A stretch of DNA of 64,000 nucleotides from Azoarcus sp031546845 (GCA_031546845.1 JAVBJT010000023.1:1-64000); one strand, 5' to 3'. Numbered from the stretch's first letter, positions 17,480 to 26,872 are shown. Notes: generated from the sequence alone by a model not told the origin. Made by a program: numbers and translations.

Positions 17480-18001
17480 TCATTTGTGCTTGGCCAGCGC
17501 ATGCTCGCGCACATCGTTGAAATCGAGGGCGCCGCCCTGCGGCACGGCAACAGCGGCAAAGTTGTAGGCCATCGGCGACGTGCGCGTGATGTAGAAGGCG
17601 CGCCGGGGGTCGAGCCAGCGCATCGCTTCGCGGCTTTTGCTATCGAAATCGGCCACCCACATGCGCGTTGCAGCCTCGTTGATCCATTTGTGCTCTTCAG
17701 CCTTGTCCTTCATCCACGACGCCATGCAGCCGATATCGTCGAATTTGTAGGCCGTATCGTTCGGCCCGCCGCGCAGTTCGGCGGCGAAGCGACGGTCGGA
17801 AATGACCATGCTGCAACGGGTGCAGGTGTCGCGATCCCATTTGATTTCCACCATGTCGTCCGGCCAGCCGCTTTTTCTGCAGCCCGACAAGGCCGTCGCG
17901 AGTGGCGTCAACAGCAGGGCGCCGACACCAAGACGCGCGAGACAATCGCGCCGCCCCTGCCGCCGAGGCGATAAATCCCGTTTGCAATGCGCGCGGCACA
18001 T
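17480..18001 (-). CDS. nosL: NosL copper-chaperone lipoprotein
   Basis: This 173-residue predicted lipoprotein has an N-terminal hydrophobic segment ending in the lipobox LSGC. Downstream it has CTRCSMVISD (the NosL metal-binding region) and a KFDDIGCMASWM segment. NosL delivers Cu(I) to the NosDFY complex. The gene starts one base after the nosF stop. It lies between nosF and nosY, an unusual place for nosL. Confidence 0.9.
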   Translation of the reverse strand: MCRAHCKRDLSPRRQGRRDCLARLGVGALLLTPLATALSGCRKSGWPDDMVEIKWDRDTCTRCSMVISDRRFAAELRGGPNDTAYKFDDIGCMASWMKDKAEEHKWINEAATRMWVADFDSKSREAMRWLDPRRAFYITRTSPMAYNFAAVAVPQGGALDFNDVREHALAKHK

Positions 18002-18002
18002 G

Positions 18003-18854
18003 TCAGTTCTCGGTCAGCGACAGATCGCTGATCAAGCTGGTGTAACGGGAAACGGTGCCGAGAAAGCGCAAGCGGTCCGGACCGGCGATGTCACCCTGCC
18101 AGACCCGTTTCTCCTCATCCGGCACCAGACGCCATCCCTCCACCGCCTTGGCAAAAGCAGGCTCGAAACGTTTCAGCACGATACGGCAGGCAAGCACGTC
18201 GGTAAGCGCGACATCCTCGGCCACCTTATCGTCGAGCACGATCTTGCCCATGTCCATTTCGATGACGCGATTGACCAGCGACGACACTTCGTCGAGGCGG
18301 TGGCTGGAAATGATCATCGTCGCATCGTGCAGGCGCTCGGCGAGCAGATCGAAGAAAATTTTGCGCGCTTCCGGGTCCAGATTCGCCGCCGGCTCGTCCA
18401 TCACCAGCACCTTCGCGCCCCGCCCCAGCGCAATGGCAATGAGCAGCTTCTGCTTCATGCCGCCGGAAAGACGGACGAACTGGCGCGTGCGGATGGCGCC
18501 GACGTCGAGCCCGAGCGAAGCGGCGATCGAACGGATACGCGCGGGATCGGCCCCGCACAGCGACGCGGAAAACTCGATCAGCGGCCCGACCGGCATTTTC
18601 AGCGCCGGTGGCAGTTGCGGCACGAAGCCGATACGGCTGAGCGCCTCCTTACGGTTCGCGCGCGGATCGAGGCCGTCGACGCGAACCGTGCCGCTGCACG
18701 CGTATTCGCCGAGCAGGCAGCGAATCAGCGTGGTCTTGCCCGCGCCATTCGAACCGATCAAGGCGATGCGCTCGCCCAGGCCGACCTGCAGATCGATACC
18801 GTCGAGCACGCGCGCGCGCTTGAAAGTTTTGACGAGATTGGCAAAGGTAATCAT
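18003..18854 (-). CDS. nosF: ABC transporter ATP-binding protein of nos cluster
   Basis: This 283-residue ATPase has Walker A (GSNGAGKTTL), signature (LSGGMKQKLLIAIALGR), Walker B (VLVMDEPAANLDP) and the H-loop (ISSHRLDEV). Together with NosD and NosY it forms the ATPase needed for CuZ assembly. The C-terminal 70 residues beyond the ATPase core fit the regulatory tail of NosF. It follows nosH with a 70-bp gap. Confidence 0.92.
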   Translation of the reverse strand: MITFANLVKTFKRARVLDGIDLQVGLGERIALIGSNGAGKTTLIRCLLGEYACSGTVRVDGLDPRANRKEALSRIGFVPQLPPALKMPVGPLIEFSASLCGADPARIRSIAASLGLDVGAIRTRQFVRLSGGMKQKLLIAIALGRGAKVLVMDEPAANLDPEARKIFFDLLAERLHDATMIISSHRLDEVSSLVNRVIEMDMGKIVLDDKVAEDVALTDVLACRIVLKRFEPAFAKAVEGWRLVPDEEKRVWQGDIAGPDRLRFLGTVSRYTSLISDLSLTEN

Positions 18855-18924
18855 GCGCTCGATCGTGCCGTGTGGGGGCGAAGGCCCGCTCGCACGCGGA
18901 CGCCATGGACAAAAGACAGAATGC

Positions 18925-19890
18925 TCACAAAAGCTTCGACAACCCTTTTATTTCGAATCGCAAAGCGCCCGTCGGGCAGGTATCCACGCACAGACCGCAG
19001 CGTGTGCAATCGGGGCCGAGGCCGATAGCGTCGTCACTCGCACGCCCTTTGATGGTTACATCGAGCACATGCGGCACGAGGCACACCTTGCGGCAATCGC
19101 CTTCGTGAAAACAAGGCTCGACATGGTAGCTGATGCGCAGCGGCGACAGCGCGCCAACCACGCCGTAGGTGAGCCCGATCGGGCACACATAACGGCACCA
19201 GGCGCGGCGGGACCAAAAAACCTCGAACAGCAACAGCAGGAAAACCCAGCCCAAAGCCAGACTTGGCCCGTAAATCAGCGCACGCGACAGAATGCCGGTG
19301 GGTGAGATCGTCTCGAAAACGGTGTAGCCACTGATAAAAGACATCAGCGCGAACAGCACCCAGAACACCGTCCGCGTGCCACGGTGGAATTCGTGGTCGG
19401 TAACAATCTTTTTCTGCACCAGCTTCAGGTGCAGCTTCTCGGTCAGCTCGGCAACCAGGTGGTACGGGCACACCCAGGAGCAGAATGTTCGCCCGCCCAA
19501 TGCCACCCAGAGCAAAAAAACCGTAAAGGTGCCGATGACGAGATTCACGATGATGTGCTTGTGGGCGAGCATCACGTGCAGCGCGGAATTCAGATCGATC
19601 AGGTGAAAGCCGACGAAGCGCGAAGCCGTCAGCGCGCCTTCGAGAATCTGGATATCCAGCCAGAACGAGACCACGAACAACAGATTCACCGCGATCAACA
19701 CCGCCCAGCGCCGATTGCGCCAGCGGTGGCTCTGCACGTGATGTTCGCGCGCATGCAGCTTTTCCTTGATGTAGCGCTCTTTGTCCTCGTATTTGACCAG
19801 CATGATCTGGCGTACTTTTTCGGAAACCTTTTCCGGTTTCTTCGTCGCGGCGCCCAGCATGCCAAGGAAGAGATCGACAAAGCGGCTCAT
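18925..19890 (-). CDS. nosH: Membrane polyferredoxin NosH-like quinol dehydrogenase subunit
   Basis: This 321-residue NapH/NosH-type protein has four to five membrane helices, a membrane-embedded CRYVCPIGLTYG motif and two C-terminal 4Fe-4S motifs (HEGDCRKVCLVP and CTRCGLCVDTCPTGAL). In Wolinella, NosG and NosH are proposed to oxidise menaquinol and pass electrons toward NosZ. It starts three bases after nosG. The menA and ubiE genes at the end of the same cluster fit this electron source. Confidence 0.9.
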   Translation of the reverse strand: MSRFVDLFLGMLGAATKKPEKVSEKVRQIMLVKYEDKERYIKEKLHAREHHVQSHRWRNRRWAVLIAVNLLFVVSFWLDIQILEGALTASRFVGFHLIDLNSALHVMLAHKHIIVNLVIGTFTVFLLWVALGGRTFCSWVCPYHLVAELTEKLHLKLVQKKIVTDHEFHRGTRTVFWVLFALMSFISGYTVFETISPTGILSRALIYGPSLALGWVFLLLLFEVFWSRRAWCRYVCPIGLTYGVVGALSPLRISYHVEPCFHEGDCRKVCLVPHVLDVTIKGRASDDAIGLGPDCTRCGLCVDTCPTGALRFEIKGLSKLL

Positions 19891-19893
19891 GGC

Positions 19894-20754
19894 TCAGGCC
19901 CCCTTCCACACGGCCTGTGCATCGACCACGATGGCCGCCGGCTCGGCCGGGCAGACCATTTCGCACACGCCGCAGCCGACGCACTGTTCGAGCACCGTCG
20001 GCTTGAAGCGCTGGCTGCCGTCCTCGGCGGTAAAGGGCGTCAAAGCGATGGCATCCTTGATCGGGCATTCGGTCACGCACAAGTCGCACAAGTCGCGCTC
20101 ATAGGGATGGTCGCGCACCGGAATCGGCTTCCAGCGGTCCACATCCATGTAGCGCATCATGCCCTTGAACACAGGGCCGCGCGTCTGCCCCTTGAAACCC
20201 TTGCCTTGCATGGCCAGACAGGCTTCCGGCCGTGCCAGGCGAGCAACGCCGAAGCGCTCCTTGAGGTTGAGTGTCGGCTCGGCGTCTTTTTCCTTCGCTT
20301 TCAGGATGGGCGGCACGGCAAGCGGCGCGCCTTCACGTACTTGAACGAAGTCCGGCTTGGTATAGGTCAAGGCGCCGGTCGGACAGGCGAGAATGCACTG
20401 CACCGCATCGCAGGAAAAATCGCAGGCTTGATCGCGGGCATCGATATGCGGCACACCGATGCCGAATCCATCGCCGATATCCCCAAGCTTGATCGCCTGC
20501 ACCGGGCAAACCTGCACGCACTGGCCGCATTTGATACAGGACGCGAGAAAATCATCCTCGTTCAGCGCGCCGGGCGGACGCAGCCGCGGTGCCCGCGCGC
20601 TGGTGATCGGGATATAGCCGAGCAGGGAAAGCCCGACAACGACACCCGTCAAGCCAGCGGACTGGATGAACTTACGCCGTTCCTTGCGCATCTTTTCGAG
20701 CGAAACGGCAGGCTTGCCTTTTTTTCCGGTGGCGGCCGGATCGGAAGTGCTCAT
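19894..20754 (-). CDS. nosG: NosG-like 4Fe-4S ferredoxin
   Basis: This 286-residue protein has a twin-arginine-like start (ERRKFIQSAG) and four Fe-S cluster motifs: CIKCGQCVQVCPVQAI, CDFSCDAVQCILACP, CDLCVTECP and CVGCGVCEMVCP. It matches NapG/NosG. It would sit on the periplasmic side with NosH and relay quinol electrons to c-type cytochromes or NosZ. Its ATG overlaps the nosD stop codon, so the two are translationally coupled. Confidence 0.9.
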   Translation of the reverse strand: MSTSDPAATGKKGKPAVSLEKMRKERRKFIQSAGLTGVVVGLSLLGYIPITSARAPRLRPPGALNEDDFLASCIKCGQCVQVCPVQAIKLGDIGDGFGIGVPHIDARDQACDFSCDAVQCILACPTGALTYTKPDFVQVREGAPLAVPPILKAKEKDAEPTLNLKERFGVARLARPEACLAMQGKGFKGQTRGPVFKGMMRYMDVDRWKPIPVRDHPYERDLCDLCVTECPIKDAIALTPFTAEDGSQRFKPTVLEQCVGCGVCEMVCPAEPAAIVVDAQAVWKGA

Positions 20755-22130
20755 GACACTGCCTTCCCATCGGGCTTGGTGAAACGCGGCTTGTCGTCGC
20801 GCAAAATCAGATCAGGTGCAGAGAATGGCGCAAGCCGCTCAAGGAAATCGAGCAATTCCATCACGGGCGAGTTACGGAAGAAGCGCGCCATCGGCAGTTC
20901 GATCCAGATTTGGTCGGCGTAGGAATAAAGCTCGTGCTTTTGATCGCCGTAACCGTCCCCGTCCCGGTCGAAGCCCTGGTAGTCGTCCCAGTAATTGCCT
21001 TCCCAGACATTCTTCCCCGCGCTACTGCTGCGGCTGCCATAGGCAACCTGGGTCAGATTGCCCTCGAAAATATTGTCGCGGACGTTATTGCCGCCGGTTT
21101 CGGAATTGAATTGAATGCCGATGCCGTTGAACGCGAAGCGGTTGCCTTTGATTTCGATCGTCGTATCCGGCTGGAACGGAGACAGATCGGAACCGATACC
21201 GATCGCGCAATAAATGATCTCGTTGTTTTCGATCACTGTTCCCGATGCTTCCTTGAAGCCGATCCCCATGCCCGCCGCGCCGTTGGCGTGGGATAGCACG
21301 TTGTTGCGCGCTACGCCGCGCTCGGTGTACATGAAGTACACGCCGACCGCGTTATCGTAAAAACGGTTGCCCTCGACCACGCTATCGTCCGCGAACATGA
21401 AATGGATCGAATACCGGCTACGCCGGCCGACGTTGTTGCGAAAAGTGTTCCTGTTCGAATACCAGGCAACCATATCGCGCGAGTCGACGATTTCATTGTT
21501 CTCGATCAAGTTGTCGTTGCTGTACCAAAGGCGCAAGCCATCGCCACGCACCCCGAGTTCGAGGTTTTTCGAGCTGATCCGATTGCCGCGCAGCACGCTG
21601 TTGTTCGATTGTTTGAGATCAATGCCGAACAGGCAGTTGTCGATCACCAGGTTCTCGATCACGTTGCCGTTGCCGCGCACGTCCAGACAGGAATCGTCCG
21701 TATCGTGCGATTCGCCCGAGCCGGTCAAGTGCAGCCCGCGCAGCACCGCGCCGCCGGTATTGAGCGCCACCACCGAACCCTTATCGCCGGAATCGATGGT
21801 GACTTTGCCGTCGCCCTCGATGGTCAACGGCTTGTCGATGGTCACGGGGCCGGCATAGACGCCCGGCGCGGGACGCAGCACCGAACCGGGCGCGGCCGCA
21901 TCGACCAGGGCCTGAAACGGTTTCAGCCCATGAATCCGCTTATCGCGCTCGATCAGCATGAAAACCGGCTTGGGGCGGTCGATAGTCACCCGCGGCGCCA
22001 TGCCGGGGGCGACACGGGACGGCGGCGGCTCATCGTCGTCGATGACCGCCGACCCACCGTTGCCCTGCGAAAAGACGAGCAACAGCGCGGCAGCCAGGCT
22101 GACCCGGACAATTTTCGACAATGCGGACAC
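20751..22130 (-). CDS. nosD: Periplasmic copper-processing beta-helix protein
   Basis: This 459-residue protein has a signal peptide (VSLAAALLLVFSQGNGG) followed by right-handed parallel beta-helix (CASH/NosD) repeats rich in N-x-I-E-N-N turns, and the NosD-typical WYSNRNTFRNN and YSIHFMFADDSVV. NosD works with NosF and NosY in sulfur and copper delivery for the CuZ centre. The length is usual for the family. It starts three bases after the nosB-like gene. Confidence 0.93.
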   Translation of the reverse strand: MSALSKIVRVSLAAALLLVFSQGNGGSAVIDDDEPPPSRVAPGMAPRVTIDRPKPVFMLIERDKRIHGLKPFQALVDAAAPGSVLRPAPGVYAGPVTIDKPLTIEGDGKVTIDSGDKGSVVALNTGGAVLRGLHLTGSGESHDTDDSCLDVRGNGNVIENLVIDNCLFGIDLKQSNNSVLRGNRISSKNLELGVRGDGLRLWYSNDNLIENNEIVDSRDMVAWYSNRNTFRNNVGRRSRYSIHFMFADDSVVEGNRFYDNAVGVYFMYTERGVARNNVLSHANGAAGMGIGFKEASGTVIENNEIIYCAIGIGSDLSPFQPDTTIEIKGNRFAFNGIGIQFNSETGGNNVRDNIFEGNLTQVAYGSRSSSAGKNVWEGNYWDDYQGFDRDGDGYGDQKHELYSYADQIWIELPMARFFRNSPVMELLDFLERLAPFSAPDLILRDDKPRFTKPDGKAVS

Positions 22131-22133
22131 GAT

Positions 22134-23111
22134 TTACTCCGCCGCGGGATTCTCGCGCAACTGCTTGCGGCGAATCAGCAGTGCCAGACTCAGGCACACG
22201 AAGATCAGAAGCAGCAGGCCGTACCCCCAGTAAGGATAGGAAAAAGTCGAGAACTGCGCGACCTTGCCCTCACCAAACACCGTCGGCATGAAGGGCTTGA
22301 CGGTAAAGGCGCCCCACGGGTGCAGGTTATGGCCGAAGAACCACAGCCAGGCGGAATACGTTATAACGAAAAACACCGGCAGCAAAGCTGGCACCAAGGC
22401 CAGCAGCAACTGGAAGTTGCGTATCTTGGCAACACCGGCGATGACGACAGCCATGATGACGATCAACCCGGCAATGGCGATCTTGGAGACCAGCCGCACG
22501 TTATCGCCCCAGACCTTGATCTTGTCCGGTTCCTTGAAGTAGGTGCCGATCTCGTTCATGTAGCTCTGTACGTGACTTTCAAGGTGCCCCAGCACGAATT
22601 GGTCGACGATCATCCAACCCGCAACCGCGGCGAATCCGAGCGCCAGGACCGCCAGCCGGGTCTTTTTCTTCGTCACCGCGAACGCCAACATCATCGTGAT
22701 GAAAAAACCGAAGAAGAATTTCGCCAGCGGCTTTTCGACCGGCGCGCCCGTCGCAATCGGGAACATACCGACGTAGTGGTTGATAGTGTTCATCTCATGA
22801 ACGCAATCGAGCCCTTCCGCGCCCTTATCGACGTTTTTCTGCGCGTCCAGAATCGGATTCCAGCGCTCGTCGTCGTGCGACAGATCCTTCTGGATGATCT
22901 CGTCGGCCATCCGCGTGCCCTTGGCGGCAGCCCGGCAGCCGTTATAGACGCCGTCGAAATGGAAGTGGATACGGATGCCGTCGGGAAAAGCATCCTCCGG
23001 ATAGTTCGGCGCGGTCAGTGACACCCACCAGATAGGGGAAAAATAGGCGGCGACCAAGGCGATCAAGGCGATCAAGGTCAAGCCGCCGATAATTTTATTT
23101 TGCTGCTGCAT
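22134..23111 (-). CDS. nosB: NosB-like membrane protein of clade II nos clusters
   Basis: This 325-residue integral membrane protein has an N-terminal helix (about 8-30), a periplasmic loop of about 90 residues with two Cys (YNGCRAAAKG, LDCVHEMN), and about four further helices. Clade II nos clusters encode a membrane protein of this type (NosB) of unknown mechanism near nosZ and nosD. The assignment rests on position plus topology rather than a decisive motif. Confidence 0.7.
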   Translation of the reverse strand: MQQQNKIIGGLTLIALIALVAAYFSPIWWVSLTAPNYPEDAFPDGIRIHFHFDGVYNGCRAAAKGTRMADEIIQKDLSHDDERWNPILDAQKNVDKGAEGLDCVHEMNTINHYVGMFPIATGAPVEKPLAKFFFGFFITMMLAFAVTKKKTRLAVLALGFAAVAGWMIVDQFVLGHLESHVQSYMNEIGTYFKEPDKIKVWGDNVRLVSKIAIAGLIVIMAVVIAGVAKIRNFQLLLALVPALLPVFFVITYSAWLWFFGHNLHPWGAFTVKPFMPTVFGEGKVAQFSTFSYPYWGYGLLLLIFVCLSLALLIRRKQLRENPAAE

Positions 23112-23269
23112 TGTGTTGCTCTCTTTGTCGTGCCGCTCTGTGCAATGGCGGCTTTCGGCGTATCCCCGCGAACGCGCCCACCCGCAACCTGGCGGGCGGC
23201 GCGACGAGCTACTTTACTACGCTCCCTACTACTCCCTGCTACCTACGCTACTTGCTTCGCGCTTTCCAC

Positions 23270-24001
23270 TTATTTCTTGCCGCCGGCCTTCGGCGCGCAC
23301 ATCGAGCCCGGCATCTTCAGGCTGGACTGATACGCCGAAATCGCCACCAGTTGATCGTCGGTGTACGGCTTGATGACCTTGACCATATCGGGGTTGGCAT
23401 TGCGGCGATGGCCGTCACGGATTTCCGTCATCTGGCGCAGCAGGTATTTGTAATGCTGGCCCGCGATCACCGGATAGAATTTCTCCTTGTTGCCTTCGCC
23501 ATTCTTGCCGTGGCATTCCAGGCACTGCTTCTCGTACAGTTCCTTGCCTTTGGCAACCTGCAGGGTCACGTCCACCCCTTCGTACTTGCCGTGATCGGTC
23601 GGAATACACAGGCCTTCGATGTATGCGGAAACGTCGGCCAACTCTTGCGGATCGACCAGCGTGGCGGCGAACGGATACATCGTCGGATTGTCGCGCAGAC
23701 CCGCGCGGATATCGGCCATCTGCTTGATCAGCACGGTGGTGTGCTGCCCCGCCAACTGCGGGAAGGTGCCGTCGGGACGTCCCGCGCCGGACGGCAGGTG
23801 ACAGGCGCCGCACACTTCGTACGCTTCCTCGCCAGTCTTTTTGTCGCCCTTGAGCTTGAGCGCCTCGATCTTTTCACCTTCCTGCGCGTTCCAGGTATAG
23901 CCCTTACCCTCGATGCCTTCCTTCTTCGGCGCCGGCGGACCGGCAAAGGCGACACTCGCGCTCAACAAACCGATCAGCAGTAAAGAGATTTTCGTTTTCA
24001 T
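23270..24001 (-). CDS. Diheme cytochrome c of nos cluster
   Basis: This 243-residue exported protein (MKTKISLLLIGLLSASVAFA) has two CxxCH heme sites, CGACH and CLECH, each in a cytochrome c553-like domain with GQH and MYPFA-type loops. It is a likely periplasmic electron carrier between NosG/NosH or the bc1 complex and NosZ; two cytochrome genes (nosC1, nosC2) are typical of clade II clusters. The ATG at 24001 is chosen because AAGGA lies nine bases away; the ATG at 24010 abuts the Shine-Dalgarno. Confidence 0.9.
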   Translation of the reverse strand: MKTKISLLLIGLLSASVAFAGPPAPKKEGIEGKGYTWNAQEGEKIEALKLKGDKKTGEEAYEVCGACHLPSGAGRPDGTFPQLAGQHTTVLIKQMADIRAGLRDNPTMYPFAATLVDPQELADVSAYIEGLCIPTDHGKYEGVDVTLQVAKGKELYEKQCLECHGKNGEGNKEKFYPVIAGQHYKYLLRQMTEIRDGHRRNANPDMVKVIKPYTDDQLVAISAYQSSLKMPGSMCAPKAGGKK

Positions 24002-24042
24002 CTTGCACATCCTTTCAAAACAAGCACCCCGCTCCGGGTGGC

Positions 24043-24351
24043 TTATTTCAGTGTCTGGAGATATTCGGCCAGGGCCTTGATTTCTTCGTCATTGACCAAG
24101 TGCATGACGCCTTTCATGGCCGCGGTCTGGCCATTGTTGCGGGCGCCGCTCTTGATGTCTTTCATCTGCTGTTCGGCATACGCCGCGTTCTGGCCCGCGA
24201 TCCTCGGATAGTTCGGCATCAAGGGCTTGTCGCCTTTCGGGCCGTGGCAGGCATTACAAGTTTTTTCAGCATAAAGCTTGGCGCCATCTGGCGCCGCAAT
24301 GGCCGTGGAGCACAACAACGCGCCCAGCAACAGCATGACCGATTGCTTCAT
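24043..24351 (-). CDS. Monoheme cytochrome c553-like protein of nos cluster
   Basis: This 102-residue protein has a signal peptide (MKQSVMLLLGALLCSTAIAA), one heme site (CNACH) and a C-terminal methionine region (AMKGVMHLVNDEE) suitable as the sixth ligand. It is the first gene after nosZ and is a good candidate for the direct electron donor to CuA of NosZ, since this NosZ has no fused heme domain. Confidence 0.9.
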   Translation of the reverse strand: MKQSVMLLLGALLCSTAIAAPDGAKLYAEKTCNACHGPKGDKPLMPNYPRIAGQNAAYAEQQMKDIKSGARNNGQTAAMKGVMHLVNDEEIKALAEYLQTLK

Positions 24352-24373
24352 TGACCTTCCTCTCTGGAGAAAT

Positions 24374-24396
24374 CGGCGGGGGGCAAGCCCCCGCCG
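24374..24396. terminator. Intercistronic hairpin between nosZ and cytochrome gene
   Basis: CGGCGGGGG and CCCCCGCCG form a perfect 9-bp stem with a five-base loop in the 85-bp nosZ-cytochrome gap. No U-run follows in the direction of transcription. It is more likely to protect the nosZ mRNA 3' end or attenuate readthrough than to be a full terminator. Confidence 0.55.
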
Positions 24397-24436
24397 TTGT
24401 TTCGATTGACTAACGGACTAGCCGCGCAACGGTGCC

Positions 24437-26722
24437 TTATTTGATTTTCTTGGCGCCGTTCTGTTCAAGATAAGTCTTGGCGCGCAGACCGATGTCCGCT
24501 GCCTTGACCTGGTACTGCCACACCTGCTCAGCCCAAAGATTCGCCTGCTCCCAGTCCTTCTTGGCGGCAGCGGCTTCGTGCTTGGCCTTGGCGTCGGCTA
24601 TCTTGCCCAACTGGTCGGTCGCATCCTCGACCATGCTGACCACATCCGGGAAGTCCTTGTAGTTGGTGCTGGTGATAAAGCCCACGACGGAATCGATCAC
24701 CGCCTGCGTATCCACCACCTTCTTCAGCGTCGCCTGATAATCGGCCTCGGTGTAGGAGCCTTTCGCCATTTCCGCCTTCGTCGGCTTCCAACCCTTCGGC
24801 TTGACCAGCAGATAACCCTGCATTTCAAGGTGCAGCGCCGAGCAGAACTCGGTGCAGTAGTACGGATAGGCACCTTCCCGATCGGCCTTGAACTTCACCG
24901 TCACCGTCTTGCCCGGCTCGGCCGAGGCATGGACGTTGTACGTCGATACCGTGAAGCCGTGCGTTTCGTCCTGAGCACGTTCGAGGTTGGTCAGATGGAT
25001 GGTGACTTCGTCGCCCACTTCAGCCTCGATTGTTTCAGGCGTGATGTGCGAACGGATCAGCGTGCCATAGACCGTGACCTGGTTGCCGTTACGCTCGGTG
25101 TGCTCCTCGCCGGCGCGAACCGCGCCCGGGTGGGGCTTGTCGGTACGGCTATTGGTGCCCACCTTGTAACGCACGCCCGGCTTCAGCTTGGACGCTTCGA
25201 TGGCAACGGCATAGTGCGGCTCACCCAACGGCAAGGGCATGTCGTACAGGAGCTGCATCTTGTCGTTGCTGATGTCGATCAACTGGTGGTTCTGCGGATG
25301 CAGCGGCCCCACCGGGTTGAAGCGGTCGATGGACAGCTTGTTCAGCGCCACGAGGTAGCGGCCCTTCGGATCGACCGAGTCGCCTTCCATCGTCATCAAG
25401 TGGCCGATGTTGTAGTGCACGGAGACCTTGTCCAGCACCTTGCCTTCACAGTAGTTCCACTTGGCGACCTGCGAATCGACATAAAGCGAGGTGTAGGCGA
25501 TGCAGGGCTTGGAGTCGTACTGCGTGTGCAGGGGGCCGAGGCCGAGCTGAACCTGGGTTTGCAGCACCTCTTTCATGCCGATCACCGGGATGCCGTACGG
25601 GTCCTTGGACTCGAACTTGCCCGCCTTGATCGCCGCCTGGATTTTCTCGAAAGAGTAGACCGATACGTGCGTATCGAGCTTGCCGGCGACGACGATCAAC
25701 TTGCCGTCAGGCGTCACATCCACGCCGTGTGGCGATTTCGGCTCCGGAATCAGGAAAAGGATGCCTTCCTTGACCGCGGTGTCGATCGACAGCACGTTGT
25801 GACCGTTGATCTTCTTGGCCTTGCCCTGCGCGACCAGCTCGGCAGCCTTCTTCCAATTGATCACGTGCATGTAGTCGGTGTCCTTGGCGGAACAACCGGC
25901 TTCATACGGCGGACGCCCCTTCTCGATACCGCCCACATAACGCTCGGAACAGAAGGAGTTGGTGAACGACCAGCCGTCGGAAGGCCCCTTGCCCGCATCC
26001 GACAGATCCTGCGAATACGGCGGCAGTTCGACCGAGAAGGACTGATTGGGATCGATCCGCCCTTCCTTGCGGTCGAATTTCCAGTAAGTCACCCCGCCGC
26101 GATATTTCTCGTTGAACTCTTCCAGCGGCTCGAATTTCCGGTTTTCCAGAATCGTCGCGTACTGCGCCGCCTCGATCACGTAGTCGGTATCCGGCGTCAC
26201 GAACGCGCCGCCATGCTCCGATTTGTAGATCGGATTGACGACGATCTGCTTGGTTTCGAAGTCGCGCAGATCGATCACGGCCATACGCGGATTGGCCTTG
26301 TCGTTGATGAACAGGAACTGTCCGTCGTACTTGCCCTGGGTTTCGGAGATCGCTGGGTGGTGCGTATCGCCCCAGGTGATTTCCTTGCCGTCGATCCAGC
26401 CTTGCTTCAGCACGGCCTTGGAATCTTCATCGTAGCCGTAGCCCTGCCAAGGCTCCGGTGTGAAAACACCGATGTATTTGAGGATCCGCATCGACGGAAT
26501 CCCATACACGATCACTTGTCCGGATTGACCGCCGGAGCTGAATGCGACGAACTCATCGCGCTTACCGGTCGGTGTGTAAGTTTTCGCCGCCGCGAGCAAA
26601 TCCTGTTGGCTCAGATTCCGGCGCTTCATCACATCCTGCAGGGATTCCGCGGCCAACGCCGCGCCCGTCCCCATTCCCGCCGCCAGCAACAGAACCGTTG
26701 CTTTGACTGCCAGGCTTTTCAT
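24437..26722 (-). CDS. nosZ: Nitrous oxide reductase, clade II (Sec-exported)
   Basis: This 761-residue copper enzyme reduces N2O to N2 in the periplasm. The signal peptide (MKSLAVKATVLLLAAGMGTG) has no twin-arginine motif, the hallmark of clade II. The beta-propeller carries His ligands for CuZ (GDTHHPAISETQGKYDG, SEHGGAF, KSPHGVDV, VHYNIGH). The cupredoxin domain has the CuA site CTEFCSALHLEM near residue 625. About 110 helical residues follow CuA. No heme motif is fused, unlike Wolinella NosZ. It is the first gene of a long minus-strand cluster, preceded by a 189-bp gap with a 22-bp palindrome. nosR is absent. Confidence 0.97.
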   Translation of the reverse strand: MKSLAVKATVLLLAAGMGTGAALAAESLQDVMKRRNLSQQDLLAAAKTYTPTGKRDEFVAFSSGGQSGQVIVYGIPSMRILKYIGVFTPEPWQGYGYDEDSKAVLKQGWIDGKEITWGDTHHPAISETQGKYDGQFLFINDKANPRMAVIDLRDFETKQIVVNPIYKSEHGGAFVTPDTDYVIEAAQYATILENRKFEPLEEFNEKYRGGVTYWKFDRKEGRIDPNQSFSVELPPYSQDLSDAGKGPSDGWSFTNSFCSERYVGGIEKGRPPYEAGCSAKDTDYMHVINWKKAAELVAQGKAKKINGHNVLSIDTAVKEGILFLIPEPKSPHGVDVTPDGKLIVVAGKLDTHVSVYSFEKIQAAIKAGKFESKDPYGIPVIGMKEVLQTQVQLGLGPLHTQYDSKPCIAYTSLYVDSQVAKWNYCEGKVLDKVSVHYNIGHLMTMEGDSVDPKGRYLVALNKLSIDRFNPVGPLHPQNHQLIDISNDKMQLLYDMPLPLGEPHYAVAIEASKLKPGVRYKVGTNSRTDKPHPGAVRAGEEHTERNGNQVTVYGTLIRSHITPETIEAEVGDEVTIHLTNLERAQDETHGFTVSTYNVHASAEPGKTVTVKFKADREGAYPYYCTEFCSALHLEMQGYLLVKPKGWKPTKAEMAKGSYTEADYQATLKKVVDTQAVIDSVVGFITSTNYKDFPDVVSMVEDATDQLGKIADAKAKHEAAAAKKDWEQANLWAEQVWQYQVKAADIGLRAKTYLEQNGAKKIK

Positions 26723-26872
26723 CGTACCTCTCCCTAAAAGAAGAATCGCTTCCTACCTCGACTACCGTGGCGCAAACATCGCGTCTACGGTAATTGCACA
26801 AGTATTCTGCGCTCGGGGCCGAAGCGCCGACAGGTGACGAATCCTGGTTACAAGATAAGAGTTTGCTGATGG

